From: Gammaproteobacteria bacterium
GTDB lineage: Bacteria; Pseudomonadota; Gammaproteobacteria; UBA12402
Assembly (NCBI GenBank): GCA_028282395.1
Contig: JANQHY010000257.1
Location: 1 to 18,747 of the forward strand
DNA length: 18,747 nucleotides
Reading direction: 5' to 3'
Numbering within the stretch: position 1 is the first letter of the stretch; the number at the start of each line of letters is the position of its first letter. The notes below the pieces were generated by a model. The model saw only the letters and a list, made by a program, of their open reading frames with translations, had not been told where the DNA came from and ran no database searches. Below, piece after piece: positions 7,219 through 13,647 of this stretch. Made by a program: the position numbers and the translations under genes.

Positions 7219-7243
7219 GTAAATATCCATCCTGGATATTTAC
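7219..7243. terminator. Perfect 11-bp hairpin between the DUF3301 gene and the 440-residue gene
   Basis: GTAAATATCCA at 7219–7229 pairs perfectly with TGGATATTTAC at 7233–7243 around TCC. It lies about 90 bases past the DUF3301 stop and 56 bases before the next start. It is followed by TAACTTATTTGTT, only mildly T-rich. It could end the 6S–ygfA–DUF3301 transcript or be an operator for the next gene. Confidence 0.4.
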
Positions 7244-7299
7244 TAACTTATTTGTTACTATTTACGGCCCTTTAAAATATTTATTATAAGCAAAGGTTT

Positions 7300-8622
7300 A
7301 TGGGTGCTCATACAGCAATACTAGAACAAGTATCGTGGCATCAGATCAGTGCCGATGTACATCAATGTAACTCTGAATTAGCCACTATTATTGATCAACT
7401 CTCACCCGGCAACGATCTACCTTTGGTTAAAGTGACCTATCCTTATGGTGCACAAATTACGCATCACACTATCTTGCACTTACCAAATGATCAGGGTGAA
7501 CTTGTACCACTAGGCGATGCCTCATTAGACCCCAAACTACAGGAAATGCTGGCCGGACAAGATACCTTGTTACCTTTATCGCTTTTATTACAAGGCGCCG
7601 CAGAAATCTATACCCAATTTAATGAGCGCGTGCTGCCCTGGTCATTGCTGATGCCAGGACAATTGCTATCATTATGGCGCAAACTCGAACAAGGTGACAC
7701 TTTCCACCCTGCACACATATTTAACGTCACATCAGGGGCGCGTAGTATTTTTATGGCTCCCAATGTTGGTGACTCCGGCGCTCATTCACGCCTAAAGCGG
7801 GATTTCTCCTTACATACACCACCACCGTTAAACTTACATGATCATTGGGAGATTTTCCGCGCTATTGCACAACACCCTGACACCGAATGTAAGTGGCAAA
7901 GCCAATTATTACTATTTCCAATAAAATGGTTAGAGTTGATCCACCACGACCCAACCTGGTTACCACTTAAGTGCTATCTGTATCAATATGGTTGGCAGAC
8001 TTCCGGTTATAGCCGTAACCAGCTCTTTTATAATTATGCGTTTTCTATGGCACTGGCTGGGCGCAATTATAAACCCGACCCCTATATCAATGATACTGCC
8101 AAACACCTCATCGCCATCGCGGTAGGTGCCAAGCCTGGCTTTAGAGTGTTATTAGATGATAATGCAGCACCGATATCACTGTTCCAACAGATTTATCTGG
8201 AATCTTATGGGCTGAAGAAATACATTCCATCCGTTATTGGTCCTGCTTATTGGAGTAAGCAAAACCCTTCGCCAATCTACTATTCACTACAATACCCAAC
8301 TACCTATGAGTTCTCACCCAAATCAAGAAAAATGGCCAGCACGCTCTACAATTTAAGTGAATTAAAATGTTTACTGGATATTTTTATCCATGCACTCAAT
8401 AGCAACCAGCTCAATGTGGAAGATACAGTGCTCAAGCAATTGGGTAAAACACTGCACTTTGACTATTTCCATAACAAACCAGATCAACAAAAAGAAGTAA
8501 AGCTGACTAGCTTATTACCTGAGAAAGACACTAGCTTATTGCAATCCCCGCAGCCCGGTAGAGAGTTTGCCGAGTCAGGCACTTTCTTTCGCGGTTGTAT
8601 TCAGATTTCGCACGATAGTTAG
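7300..8622 (+). CDS. Protein of unknown function, 440 residues
   Basis: Not recognised. Long intact frame starting at ATG 7300 with AAAGG three bases upstream (close spacing); an AT-rich stretch at 7272–7290 could carry a -10 box. The protein has no signal peptide or membrane helices. It is rich in His, Leu, Gln, Tyr and Trp, with an aromatic middle (about residues 190–320) containing repeated Trp-Leu and Tyr-Tyr pairs. The last 40 residues look disordered. The first third has a mixed alpha/beta look. Codon and base use resemble the flanking housekeeping genes more than the kinase insert, which suggests a long-resident lineage gene. Its stop overlaps the gpmA stop by 4 bases in convergent orientation, so the two share their 3' ends with no room for a terminator. 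Confidence 0.8.
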   Translation: MGAHTAILEQVSWHQISADVHQCNSELATIIDQLSPGNDLPLVKVTYPYGAQITHHTILHLPNDQGELVPLGDASLDPKLQEMLAGQDTLLPLSLLLQGAAEIYTQFNERVLPWSLLMPGQLLSLWRKLEQGDTFHPAHIFNVTSGARSIFMAPNVGDSGAHSRLKRDFSLHTPPPLNLHDHWEIFRAIAQHPDTECKWQSQLLLFPIKWLELIHHDPTWLPLKCYLYQYGWQTSGYSRNQLFYNYAFSMALAGRNYKPDPYINDTAKHLIAIAVGAKPGFRVLLDDNAAPISLFQQIYLESYGLKKYIPSVIGPAYWSKQNPSPIYYSLQYPTTYEFSPKSRKMASTLYNLSELKCLLDIFIHALNSNQLNVEDTVLKQLGKTLHFDYFHNKPDQQKEVKLTSLLPEKDTSLLQSPQPGREFAESGTFFRGCIQISHDS

Positions 8623-9296
8623 TTATCTAATAAAACAAAGCGCTCTTGCTCAAATTGATAGAGCCGCGGCACACCCGTGGGTAATTCTAATTGTAACACT
8701 TGTTCAGGCGTGAGCTGTTCCAATTGCATCGCAATAGAACGTAAGCTATTACCATGTGCTGCAACCAACACATTACGCCCCAACTTAAGTTGCGGTAAAA
8801 TATGCTCATCGAAATAAGGTAAAGTACGCTGAGCTGTCATCTCCAGGCTCTCACCGTGTGGTGGCGGCACATCAAAGCTACGTCGCCAGATATGCACCTG
8901 TTCTTCACCATATTTCTGCCGAGTTTCATCTTTGTCCAAGCCTTGCAACTCCCCATAAAAGCGCTCATTCAAATGCCAGCTCGTATACACTGGAATGGTA
9001 TTGGCTGCAGACTTATCATTATAGATTTTTGACCATTGTGCTTGCTGGCCTTGCAGATGCTGCATCACCGGCACTTTATCTGTTTTATGCTCAGACATGG
9101 CAATCATCGCCGTCTGCTGGGCACGCATTAGCGTAGAAGTAAATATGACATCAATATCAATGTGCGCAATTTGGCGTCCGGCATTAAGTGCTTCATTAAT
9201 ACCGGTGGTGCTCAGTGGCACATCGACCCAACCGGTAAACAAGTTACATAAATTCCACGCCGACTGGCCATGACGCAATAAGATTAAAATACTCAT
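8619..9296 (-). CDS. gpmA: 2,3-bisphosphoglycerate-dependent phosphoglycerate mutase
   Basis: Glycolytic and gluconeogenic enzyme interconverting 3- and 2-phosphoglycerate through a phosphohistidine. The 225-residue protein has LLRHGQSAWN with catalytic His9, NLFTGWVDVPL at 18–28, ERFYGELQG at 111–119, FDVPPP at 141–146 and the second active-site histidine in AAHGNS at 181. It is slightly shorter than the E. coli enzyme (250 aa) because the C-terminal tail is trimmed. The ATG at 9296 is supported by AAGGG eight bases upstream. A hairpin lies just 5' of the ribosome binding site. The first eight codons and the whole leader are duplicated at 12.67 kb, at the far edge of an accessory island. Confidence 0.95.
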   Translation of the reverse strand: MSILILLRHGQSAWNLCNLFTGWVDVPLSTTGINEALNAGRQIAHIDIDVIFTSTLMRAQQTAMIAMSEHKTDKVPVMQHLQGQQAQWSKIYNDKSAANTIPVYTSWHLNERFYGELQGLDKDETRQKYGEEQVHIWRRSFDVPPPHGESLEMTAQRTLPYFDEHILPQLKLGRNVLVAAHGNSLRSIAMQLEQLTPEQVLQLELPTGVPRLYQFEQERFVLLDN

Positions 9297-9317
9297 TTAT
9301 AGTGCCCTTTCATTCTA

Positions 9318-9339
9318 ATGGGATAATCTGATATCCCAT
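9318..9339 (-). promoter_or_regulatory. Hairpin in the gpmA leader
   Basis: ATGGGATA (9318–9325) pairs with TATCCCAT (9332–9339), an 8-bp stem with a six-base loop, ending about 10 bases before the gpmA Shine-Dalgarno site. The duplicate copy has a different but again perfectly paired stem at the same place. It could act as a leader structure, or end transcripts of the former upstream Arc-type gene. Confidence 0.4.
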
Positions 9340-9456
9340 CATTCACAATCCCCTTGGCAAACATTTAGCAATGTTTAGCACTTAACCATAACGAGCTACT
9401 TTTAAAAAGTCCAGACATTGATCCTAGATCGTCACAGCTCATAGGTATTGTGAAAG

Positions 9457-9518
9457 CTATTTTCCTATACTTTCAGGTGTTAGATTCTTTACCCAAGCCA
9501 CTTTAGGGTTGGCCGGGC
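9457..9518 (-). pseudogene. 3' remnant of an Arc-type ribbon-helix-helix gene
   Basis: Within repeat copy A, about 20 in-frame codons ending in TAG read PANPKVAWVKNLTPESIGK. This clearly matches the C-terminus of the Arc-type protein in copy B (PANPKPAWAKNLKPKSTG). The rest of this copy is missing and is replaced by the end of the island gene. It marks the point where the island joins. Confidence 0.65.
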
Positions 9519-9525
9519 TCTATAT

Positions 9526-12126
9526 TTACATTGTCAATGCTGGTGCTGATTCAGGCATAACTGCAATTAATCTTTTTTCTTTGCCCTCTTGTAGATTTAT
9601 GTAAAGTGCTCTTTGATAATTAGCTGCATCGTACTCTCCGTATTTTTCAAATACCTCTGATGGTATAGTAATATTTTTATATTTTTCCCTTTCCCATTCA
9701 AGGCATTTAACCGTCACTATGTGATCACGCACTTCACTGGGTAAAACTAAGTGACAAGGTATCGCTTCTTGACTTTCAAGCTGATCAATCAAATCCGGCG
9801 TTGATAGTTTAACCTTGAAACTTTGCTGGGTAGTATTAATGGTTAAGGTGCAATAATTTTCATGATTTATTGTTTCTAGTGGAGGACTGAGTATACATGT
9901 TAATGTTGGACCTGTTGCTGCTATAGGTATAGCTTGTGCAGTATTGAAAAGCCCAGAATCTGATGTGCCAGCAATAGCAGTTTGACCGGATGATGCAGAT
10001 TCCGCGTCCGCAGTTGGTCGCTCTTTTTCAGTGATTGATTTTAATAATGACGATGGCAATAAGATTAATGTTTTAGTATCTAGTGCAACCCTTTGAGTTA
10101 ATCGGTTTAAAGTTTTGTCGCTATCAGTCAGTAAATTAGTTTTCCTTAAGGCCTCGTCAGTGCCTGCAGAAAGGAAAGGAGTAGAGTGAGCCTGTTGTTT
10201 ACGTTGTTCAGCCTCCTGTTGCATTTTTACAATACGGTGTCGAGTATTTTCGTAACTTTTTCGTCTTTCTTCAATTATTCTTCGACAATACTCCATACTT
10301 TGAATAGCTATAAGGTGGATAGCATCACCTTGATTTGCACGAAAACTGGTAGTGATCCGTGTTAATATCGGCATCGCTTGCTTGAGCAATTCGTTAGCCT
10401 GATTTAATAGAGGATATTGTTGTTCAAAACGGGTAATATGTTCATGTAGTTTTTTTGTTTCCTCCCACGTCTCTTTCGCTTTCCTAGAAGATTTTCTATT
10501 GGTAGGATCTGTTAATCGCTCACCATGTATTTGTAAAGCTTGCTGAATCAAGGCATTGGCTTTTCCCAATAATATAGCGGCATGGTCTCGGTGATCTTCA
10601 GCGTCTGACTGTTTAACATAGGCGGCATATTGTTGTAGTGCTGATTCCAATTGTGCAACAATTGCTTTGATGTTTGTTGGCCTGTCAGCTCGTGTTGCTT
10701 GATAACCGGAGGCTGATGCTTGATCACCTACATTAAATTCAAGAAAGCGATTTTGCGCAACGAATTCTGTAGTCTCCTCTGGCTTTATATCGGGGTCAAC
10801 CGTTCTTTTAGTTAACGCTTGGAGGCTTTTTATCGCTTGTAAATAAATTGTACGATACTCTGGTATTGGAGGGGTGTCTGTTTTAGCTGATGGTAGTGCT
10901 TCGCTTTCTTCGTCAGATTTTTCAGGTTGGCTTACTGGTAATTGCGCCTTTTTTGACTGGCGTTGTTTTTTCTTTTTTCGTTTGTCCTTTTTACCTTTAT
11001 GTGTTTGCTCTTCTTGTCGAACACTGGCCGTTGGTGTTTTTTCGAATTCAGCAATTAATGCATCGTAATCAGGCTCTTTTATTTCTTCAACTGTCGTTTC
11101 AGATAGTCGTGTCTCTACAGCTTTTTTTAATTCTGCAAATTGTTCATGGTAATACCGGTAAGTAAAATTATCAGCAGCTTGAACTTGATTTGCAGTTAAG
11201 AAATCCATGCAATGATCAATTAATTGCAGTTTAAAATCACCGGCCATGGGTAACAAGATGAGACATCTGTAAACATAGAACAGAATGACTTTATGATGAG
11301 CAGTTTTCATTTCATCGGTTAATAATGATGACAAATTCTCTAAAGTATAAAAATACTCATAACTGCCTGTTGCTTTTTCATGAGATATATCATGATTGTA
11401 GGCATCTATTTCTACTTGAGTGGGTATCAAATACTGATAATATCCTGTTATTTCTCGAGTTTGCTCTGTGACAGAAGCATCTTCTTCGTGAAATTGATTT
11501 GAAACCACATTAACACTTTGTGTTAGTCGTTCTATTGTTTGCTGTATTGTCGTTTGCTCAGTGGCCAACTGCTTTAATTGTTCTAAATATTTAGTTTTTG
11601 CTTGTATTTCTTGCCTGTGCGTTTCAACATTAAACCCTTCTAAAGTAGTTTTAGCTAAATCCAAATAAAATTTGGCATAATTAAATCGACCGGACTGGAT
11701 GAAATGTATAGCTAACGCGCGGTATATTGAAGCTTCTGTAATGAGCACTGCGTTACTTTCACAACCCCAAGATAATTGTTGGCAAATAGTTTGATACTGT
11801 CTTATTGCGGCGAGTGCAGCTCTAACAGAATCCGGATAGTTTCCTTCGGGTATTGTCGTTGTTGGCTCGGTTAAATCCGTCTGCGGCAATTCACTAGCGT
11901 GCAAATGACCGACTAACAATCGGCAACTATGAACGATCCAATATTTATGTAAAACTTGTATGGTTTGGTATTTCATGATTTCAGATTGCTGGCTTTCATC
12001 GTAAGCTTGATAGTATTCATATTGTCTACCACCATGCTCCAGTGATAATGATACGGCTATTTCACGAGTTTTTTCGTGCTGTGCAGTTGTTCTTTTTTCT
12101 AAAAACCTATCTAAGATGAGTTGCAC
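9526..12126 (-). CDS. C-terminal 866-residue piece of the interrupted large gene
   Basis: Open frame from a GTG at 12126 that lacks a convincing ribosome binding site; it is the downstream part of the interrupted gene. Residues about 95–165 read like TPR-type helical pairs (IYRALAIHFIQSGRFNYAKF). Coiled-coil-like heptads lie near 165–210. A lysine-rich tract, KGKKDKRKKKKQRQSKKAQ, spans about 377–395 and is followed by an acidic Ser/Glu stretch. A second helical region spans about 420–650. A Ser/Thr/Ala linker leads into a beta-rich C-terminal domain (about 720–866) with CILSPPLETI and FKVKLSTPDL. The lysine tract would pass as a nuclear or nucleolar targeting signal in a host cell, or could simply bind nucleic acid. 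No family assigned. Confidence 0.55.
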   Translation of the reverse strand: MQLILDRFLEKRTTAQHEKTREIAVSLSLEHGGRQYEYYQAYDESQQSEIMKYQTIQVLHKYWIVHSCRLLVGHLHASELPQTDLTEPTTTIPEGNYPDSVRAALAAIRQYQTICQQLSWGCESNAVLITEASIYRALAIHFIQSGRFNYAKFYLDLAKTTLEGFNVETHRQEIQAKTKYLEQLKQLATEQTTIQQTIERLTQSVNVVSNQFHEEDASVTEQTREITGYYQYLIPTQVEIDAYNHDISHEKATGSYEYFYTLENLSSLLTDEMKTAHHKVILFYVYRCLILLPMAGDFKLQLIDHCMDFLTANQVQAADNFTYRYYHEQFAELKKAVETRLSETTVEEIKEPDYDALIAEFEKTPTASVRQEEQTHKGKKDKRKKKKQRQSKKAQLPVSQPEKSDEESEALPSAKTDTPPIPEYRTIYLQAIKSLQALTKRTVDPDIKPEETTEFVAQNRFLEFNVGDQASASGYQATRADRPTNIKAIVAQLESALQQYAAYVKQSDAEDHRDHAAILLGKANALIQQALQIHGERLTDPTNRKSSRKAKETWEETKKLHEHITRFEQQYPLLNQANELLKQAMPILTRITTSFRANQGDAIHLIAIQSMEYCRRIIEERRKSYENTRHRIVKMQQEAEQRKQQAHSTPFLSAGTDEALRKTNLLTDSDKTLNRLTQRVALDTKTLILLPSSLLKSITEKERPTADAESASSGQTAIAGTSDSGLFNTAQAIPIAATGPTLTCILSPPLETINHENYCTLTINTTQQSFKVKLSTPDLIDQLESQEAIPCHLVLPSEVRDHIVTVKCLEWEREKYKNITIPSEVFEKYGEYDAANYQRALYINLQEGKEKRLIAVMPESAPALTM

Positions 12127-12195
12127 GGAAAAACTAAAGTCTAGCTTATATAGTGCTTCTACAGCATCACGATAAATATTTTTATCAAAATACCC

Positions 12196-12522
12196 CTAAC
12201 CCGTATATTTCTCCAGCATACTGTACAGTTTGGTTTTTTGTATAAGTGTTGTTTGATACCAAGTGTCTAATTGAAGTGGGTTTTGGTCAGTAAATGCAGT
12301 TTCAACATTGCCCTTTGCTGCTGATGGGTCATCAACTAAAGCTAGTAATTTTGGGATAAGCTGTTGCTCTCTAAGTGTATTACTCCCTGCTATTTGACGA
12401 TAAAATGTTGTGGAAAAAGCGGCCTGAATGGCATCATCTGTTTGTTGAGGAGTTAATTTTTTTCGTGTTCCTACAGTTTTTGTTTGAGCGGGTCTTAATA
12501 ATTCAACGGTTCTTTCATACAT
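12196..12522 (-). CDS. N-terminal 108-residue piece of the interrupted large gene
   Basis: Frame from ATG 12522 to the in-frame TAG. The protein is helical and polar, with KKLTPQQTDDAIQAAFSTTF near its start and a Gln/Leu-rich second half ending LEKYTG at the stop. If translation ends here, this is the only product made from the upstream ribosome binding site. There is no recognised domain. A 48-codon frame ends only 5 bases upstream of the ATG, so it could be translated by coupling. Confidence 0.45.
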   Translation of the reverse strand: MYERTVELLRPAQTKTVGTRKKLTPQQTDDAIQAAFSTTFYRQIAGSNTLREQQLIPKLLALVDDPSAAKGNVETAFTDQNPLQLDTWYQTTLIQKTKLYSMLEKYTG

Positions 12523-12527
12523 CACAA

Positions 12528-12674
12528 TTACCCTTTGTTCACTTCAAGTGATTTCGTTTGATCATCAAATCCCTCCATAGTTAAGAACATCACACGGTGT
12601 ACTTTATCCACCTCACCTTCTGCAAGGTTTGCACCATTTAATGGTTTGTATTGTTGCGTATTCTTCCCTGACAC
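12528..12674 (-). pseudogene. Short frame just upstream of the large gene, probably a truncated 3' end
   Basis: A 48-codon frame from a GTG at 12674 to TAA at 12528, ending 5 bases before the ATG of the large gene. The part left of about 12668 (VHRVMFLTMEGFDDQ and neighbours) looks protein-like, while its first codons come from the duplicated gpmA start read in another frame. The most likely history is the 3' end of a larger gene joined to repeat copy B, now reading into duplicated sequence. A small real leader protein is possible. No family recognised. Confidence 0.35.
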
Positions 12675-12893
12675 AATAAGATTAAAATACTCATTTATAG
12701 TGCCCTTTCATTCTAATGGGGTATCACTAACCGATTCGATACCCCACCATTCATGATTAACCATAACGAGCCACTTTTAAAAAGTCCAGACATTGATATC
12801 AGACCATCAGAACTCATGTGTATTGTGAGAGTTATTATCCTGTACTTTTAGGTTTTAAATTCTTTGCCCAAGCGGGTTTAGGATTGGCCGGAC
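12669..12893. repeat. Copy B of the island-flanking direct repeat
   Basis: Matches 9271–9518 in the same orientation. It starts inside a gpmA-derived piece (eight codons reading MSILILLC against MSILILLR in the intact gene), includes the gpmA ribosome binding site and leader hairpin, and runs into the 3' end of the Arc-type gene. The gpmA fragment is out of context here: its frame stops after 18 codons. Confidence 0.8.
12717..12746 (-). promoter_or_regulatory. Leader hairpin of repeat copy B
   Basis: TGGGGTATC (12717–12725) pairs with GATACCCCA (12738–12746), a perfect 9-bp stem with a 12-base loop. It is at the same place as the copy A stem but differs in sequence on both sides, so pairing was kept while bases changed. 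Confidence 0.4.
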
Positions 12894-13128
12894 CTTTCCA
12901 AGCCAGTTCTTTTTTGTGAATCAAACACCACAATTCATCATGCGACAAATCTCGCCCTATCAAACTATCTACCAGACGCATTTGCACTTCAACAGATAAT
13001 GTTCTGCCTTTACGCTTAGCTTGGCGTTCCAAGTCCTTTTTTAACTCAGGTGGCACAACAGCAATTAATTTTGAATCATTTTTGCGTGTTAAACGCCGAT
13101 ATTACTTTATTTTTTCTTTATCAGACAT
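12835..13128 (-). pseudogene. Arc-type ribbon-helix-helix DNA-binding protein gene, nonsense at codon 9
   Basis: The open part (GTG 13056 to TAA at 12835) encodes 73 residues with an Arc-like ribbon-helix-helix: KKDLERQAKRKGRTLSVEVQ fits the helix-turn-helix part, and the beta strand just before it reads SKLIAVVPPEL. The natural start is the ATG at 13128, which has a strong GGGAG site at good spacing. It reads MSDKEKIK, then TAA (13104–13102), then continues in the same phase as YRRLTRKNDSK into the domain. CAA to TAA restores a full-length protein of about 97 aa. The GTG at 13056 would remove most of the DNA-contacting strand, so the gene is probably dead or crippled. Arc-family proteins commonly repress their own promoter or act as antitoxins; no toxin gene adjoins. 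The 3' end is duplicated in repeat copy A. Confidence 0.65.
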
Positions 13129-13140
13129 AAAAAGACTCCC

Positions 13141-13412
13141 TTAGTTTTTTAAGTGGTTAGAGGCACAAATGGATGCTTCACCGCAAGAGTGGACACCGTT
13201 GATGGTGAACACCAAGAAAGCTGAGATGGATGATATGAAAATTTATTACGCACTAGCGCGATAAGACCCACGCCAAAGAGGAAATCCTAATGCAATATCG
13301 ATGGCGGGTGTTAGAGCAACTGAATGTAATAGCAGTTTTCACTATGCCATCAAATCGAAAAACGTGCCCCCAAGAGACTAGTTAACAAGCAATATTATTC
13401 TTAGGAAAAGCA
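13141..13412. other. Gene-poor stretch with short coding-like fragments
   Basis: About 270 bases holding two short plus-strand frames. One at 13169–13264 contains SPQEWTPLMVNTKKAEMDD. The other, at 13290–13385, has GAGGAAAT upstream of its ATG. Both look like fragments of broken genes rather than working ones, and no family is recognised. The stretch separates the broken Arc-type gene from a frameshifted plus-strand gene. Confidence 0.3.
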
Positions 13413-13647
13413 ATGAATGAATACGACAAAAAACTACGAACTGAAATGAACTCCACCGATATAAGACCGAAAGACATGCCTTATTTGAATAAGATGATAG
13501 AAAATTGGTGATAACGTTACAGCAGCACCAAAAGATAATAGCGAAACTATTGGTTTTGTAGTCTATCAGGCAAAAACTTATAAAGAAGTTACACAACAAC
13601 TTAACAAATTTATTGCCTCACTTGGCCAAGCTGTAGCCATTAAATAG
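13413..13647 (+). pseudogene. Small gene broken by a frameshift
   Basis: ATG at 13413 with AGGA six bases upstream opens a 32-codon frame ending in TGA at 13509–13511. The next phase is open from 13501 and continues as GDNVTAAPKDNSETIGFVVY to TAG at 13645. Joined near 13501–13511 the two give about 78 residues that read as one protein. The family is uncertain; DUF1428-type proteins are a weak suggestion from the DMPYLNKMI and SETIGFVVYQAKTY segments. Its 3' end overlaps the 3' end of the convergent MFS transporter gene by 30 bases. Confidence 0.4.

Larger units (their letters stand above)
9271..9518. repeat. Copy A of an island-flanking direct repeat
   Basis: About 248 bases that recur in the same orientation at 12669–12893. 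Shared tracts include the first codons and ribosome binding site of gpmA, CATAACGAG, ACTTTTAAAAAGTCCAGACA, and the 3' end of an Arc-type gene ending in GGCCGG. The copies differ by many substitutions and by roughly 23 bases net length, so the duplication is not recent. The 3' end of the large island gene begins 8 bases to the right of this copy. Confidence 0.8.
9526..12522 (-). pseudogene. Large helical protein gene interrupted by one in-frame TAG (about 998 codons overall)
   Basis: Two open frames (12522–12196 and onward to 9526) are in the same phase, separated only by a TAG at 12198–12196. The 23 codons after the stop, before the next possible start (GTG 12126), read as ordinary helical protein (NIYRDAVEALYKLDF), so one gene has been cut rather than two genes abutting. 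CAG to TAG is the simplest change. The ATG at 12522 has AAAGGG eight bases upstream; a GTG just before it is the alternative. The composition is Gln/Glu/Lys/Ala-rich and mostly alpha-helical, without signal peptide or membrane helices. I recognise no family. It fills an island between two direct repeats and may be a former effector. Functional read-through or re-initiation cannot be excluded. Confidence 0.65.

Noticed and set aside
10874..11165. Plus-strand frames rich in Phe, Val and Cys
   Set aside because: They are antisense to the Lys/Glu-rich part of the large gene; the hydrophobic look is an artefact of reading poly-Lys codons backwards.
9271..12893. Flanking repeats considered as terminal repeats of a transposon
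   Set aside because: They are direct rather than inverted, consist of pieces of neighbouring host genes, and no transposase or integrase is present between them.
12196..13104. Both in-frame stops (TAG and TAA) could be Gln codons under an alternative genetic code
   Set aside because: ubiI and the 440-residue gene end properly at TAG, and gpmA and ygfA end at TAA, at the expected family lengths where known, so stops are used normally in this genome.
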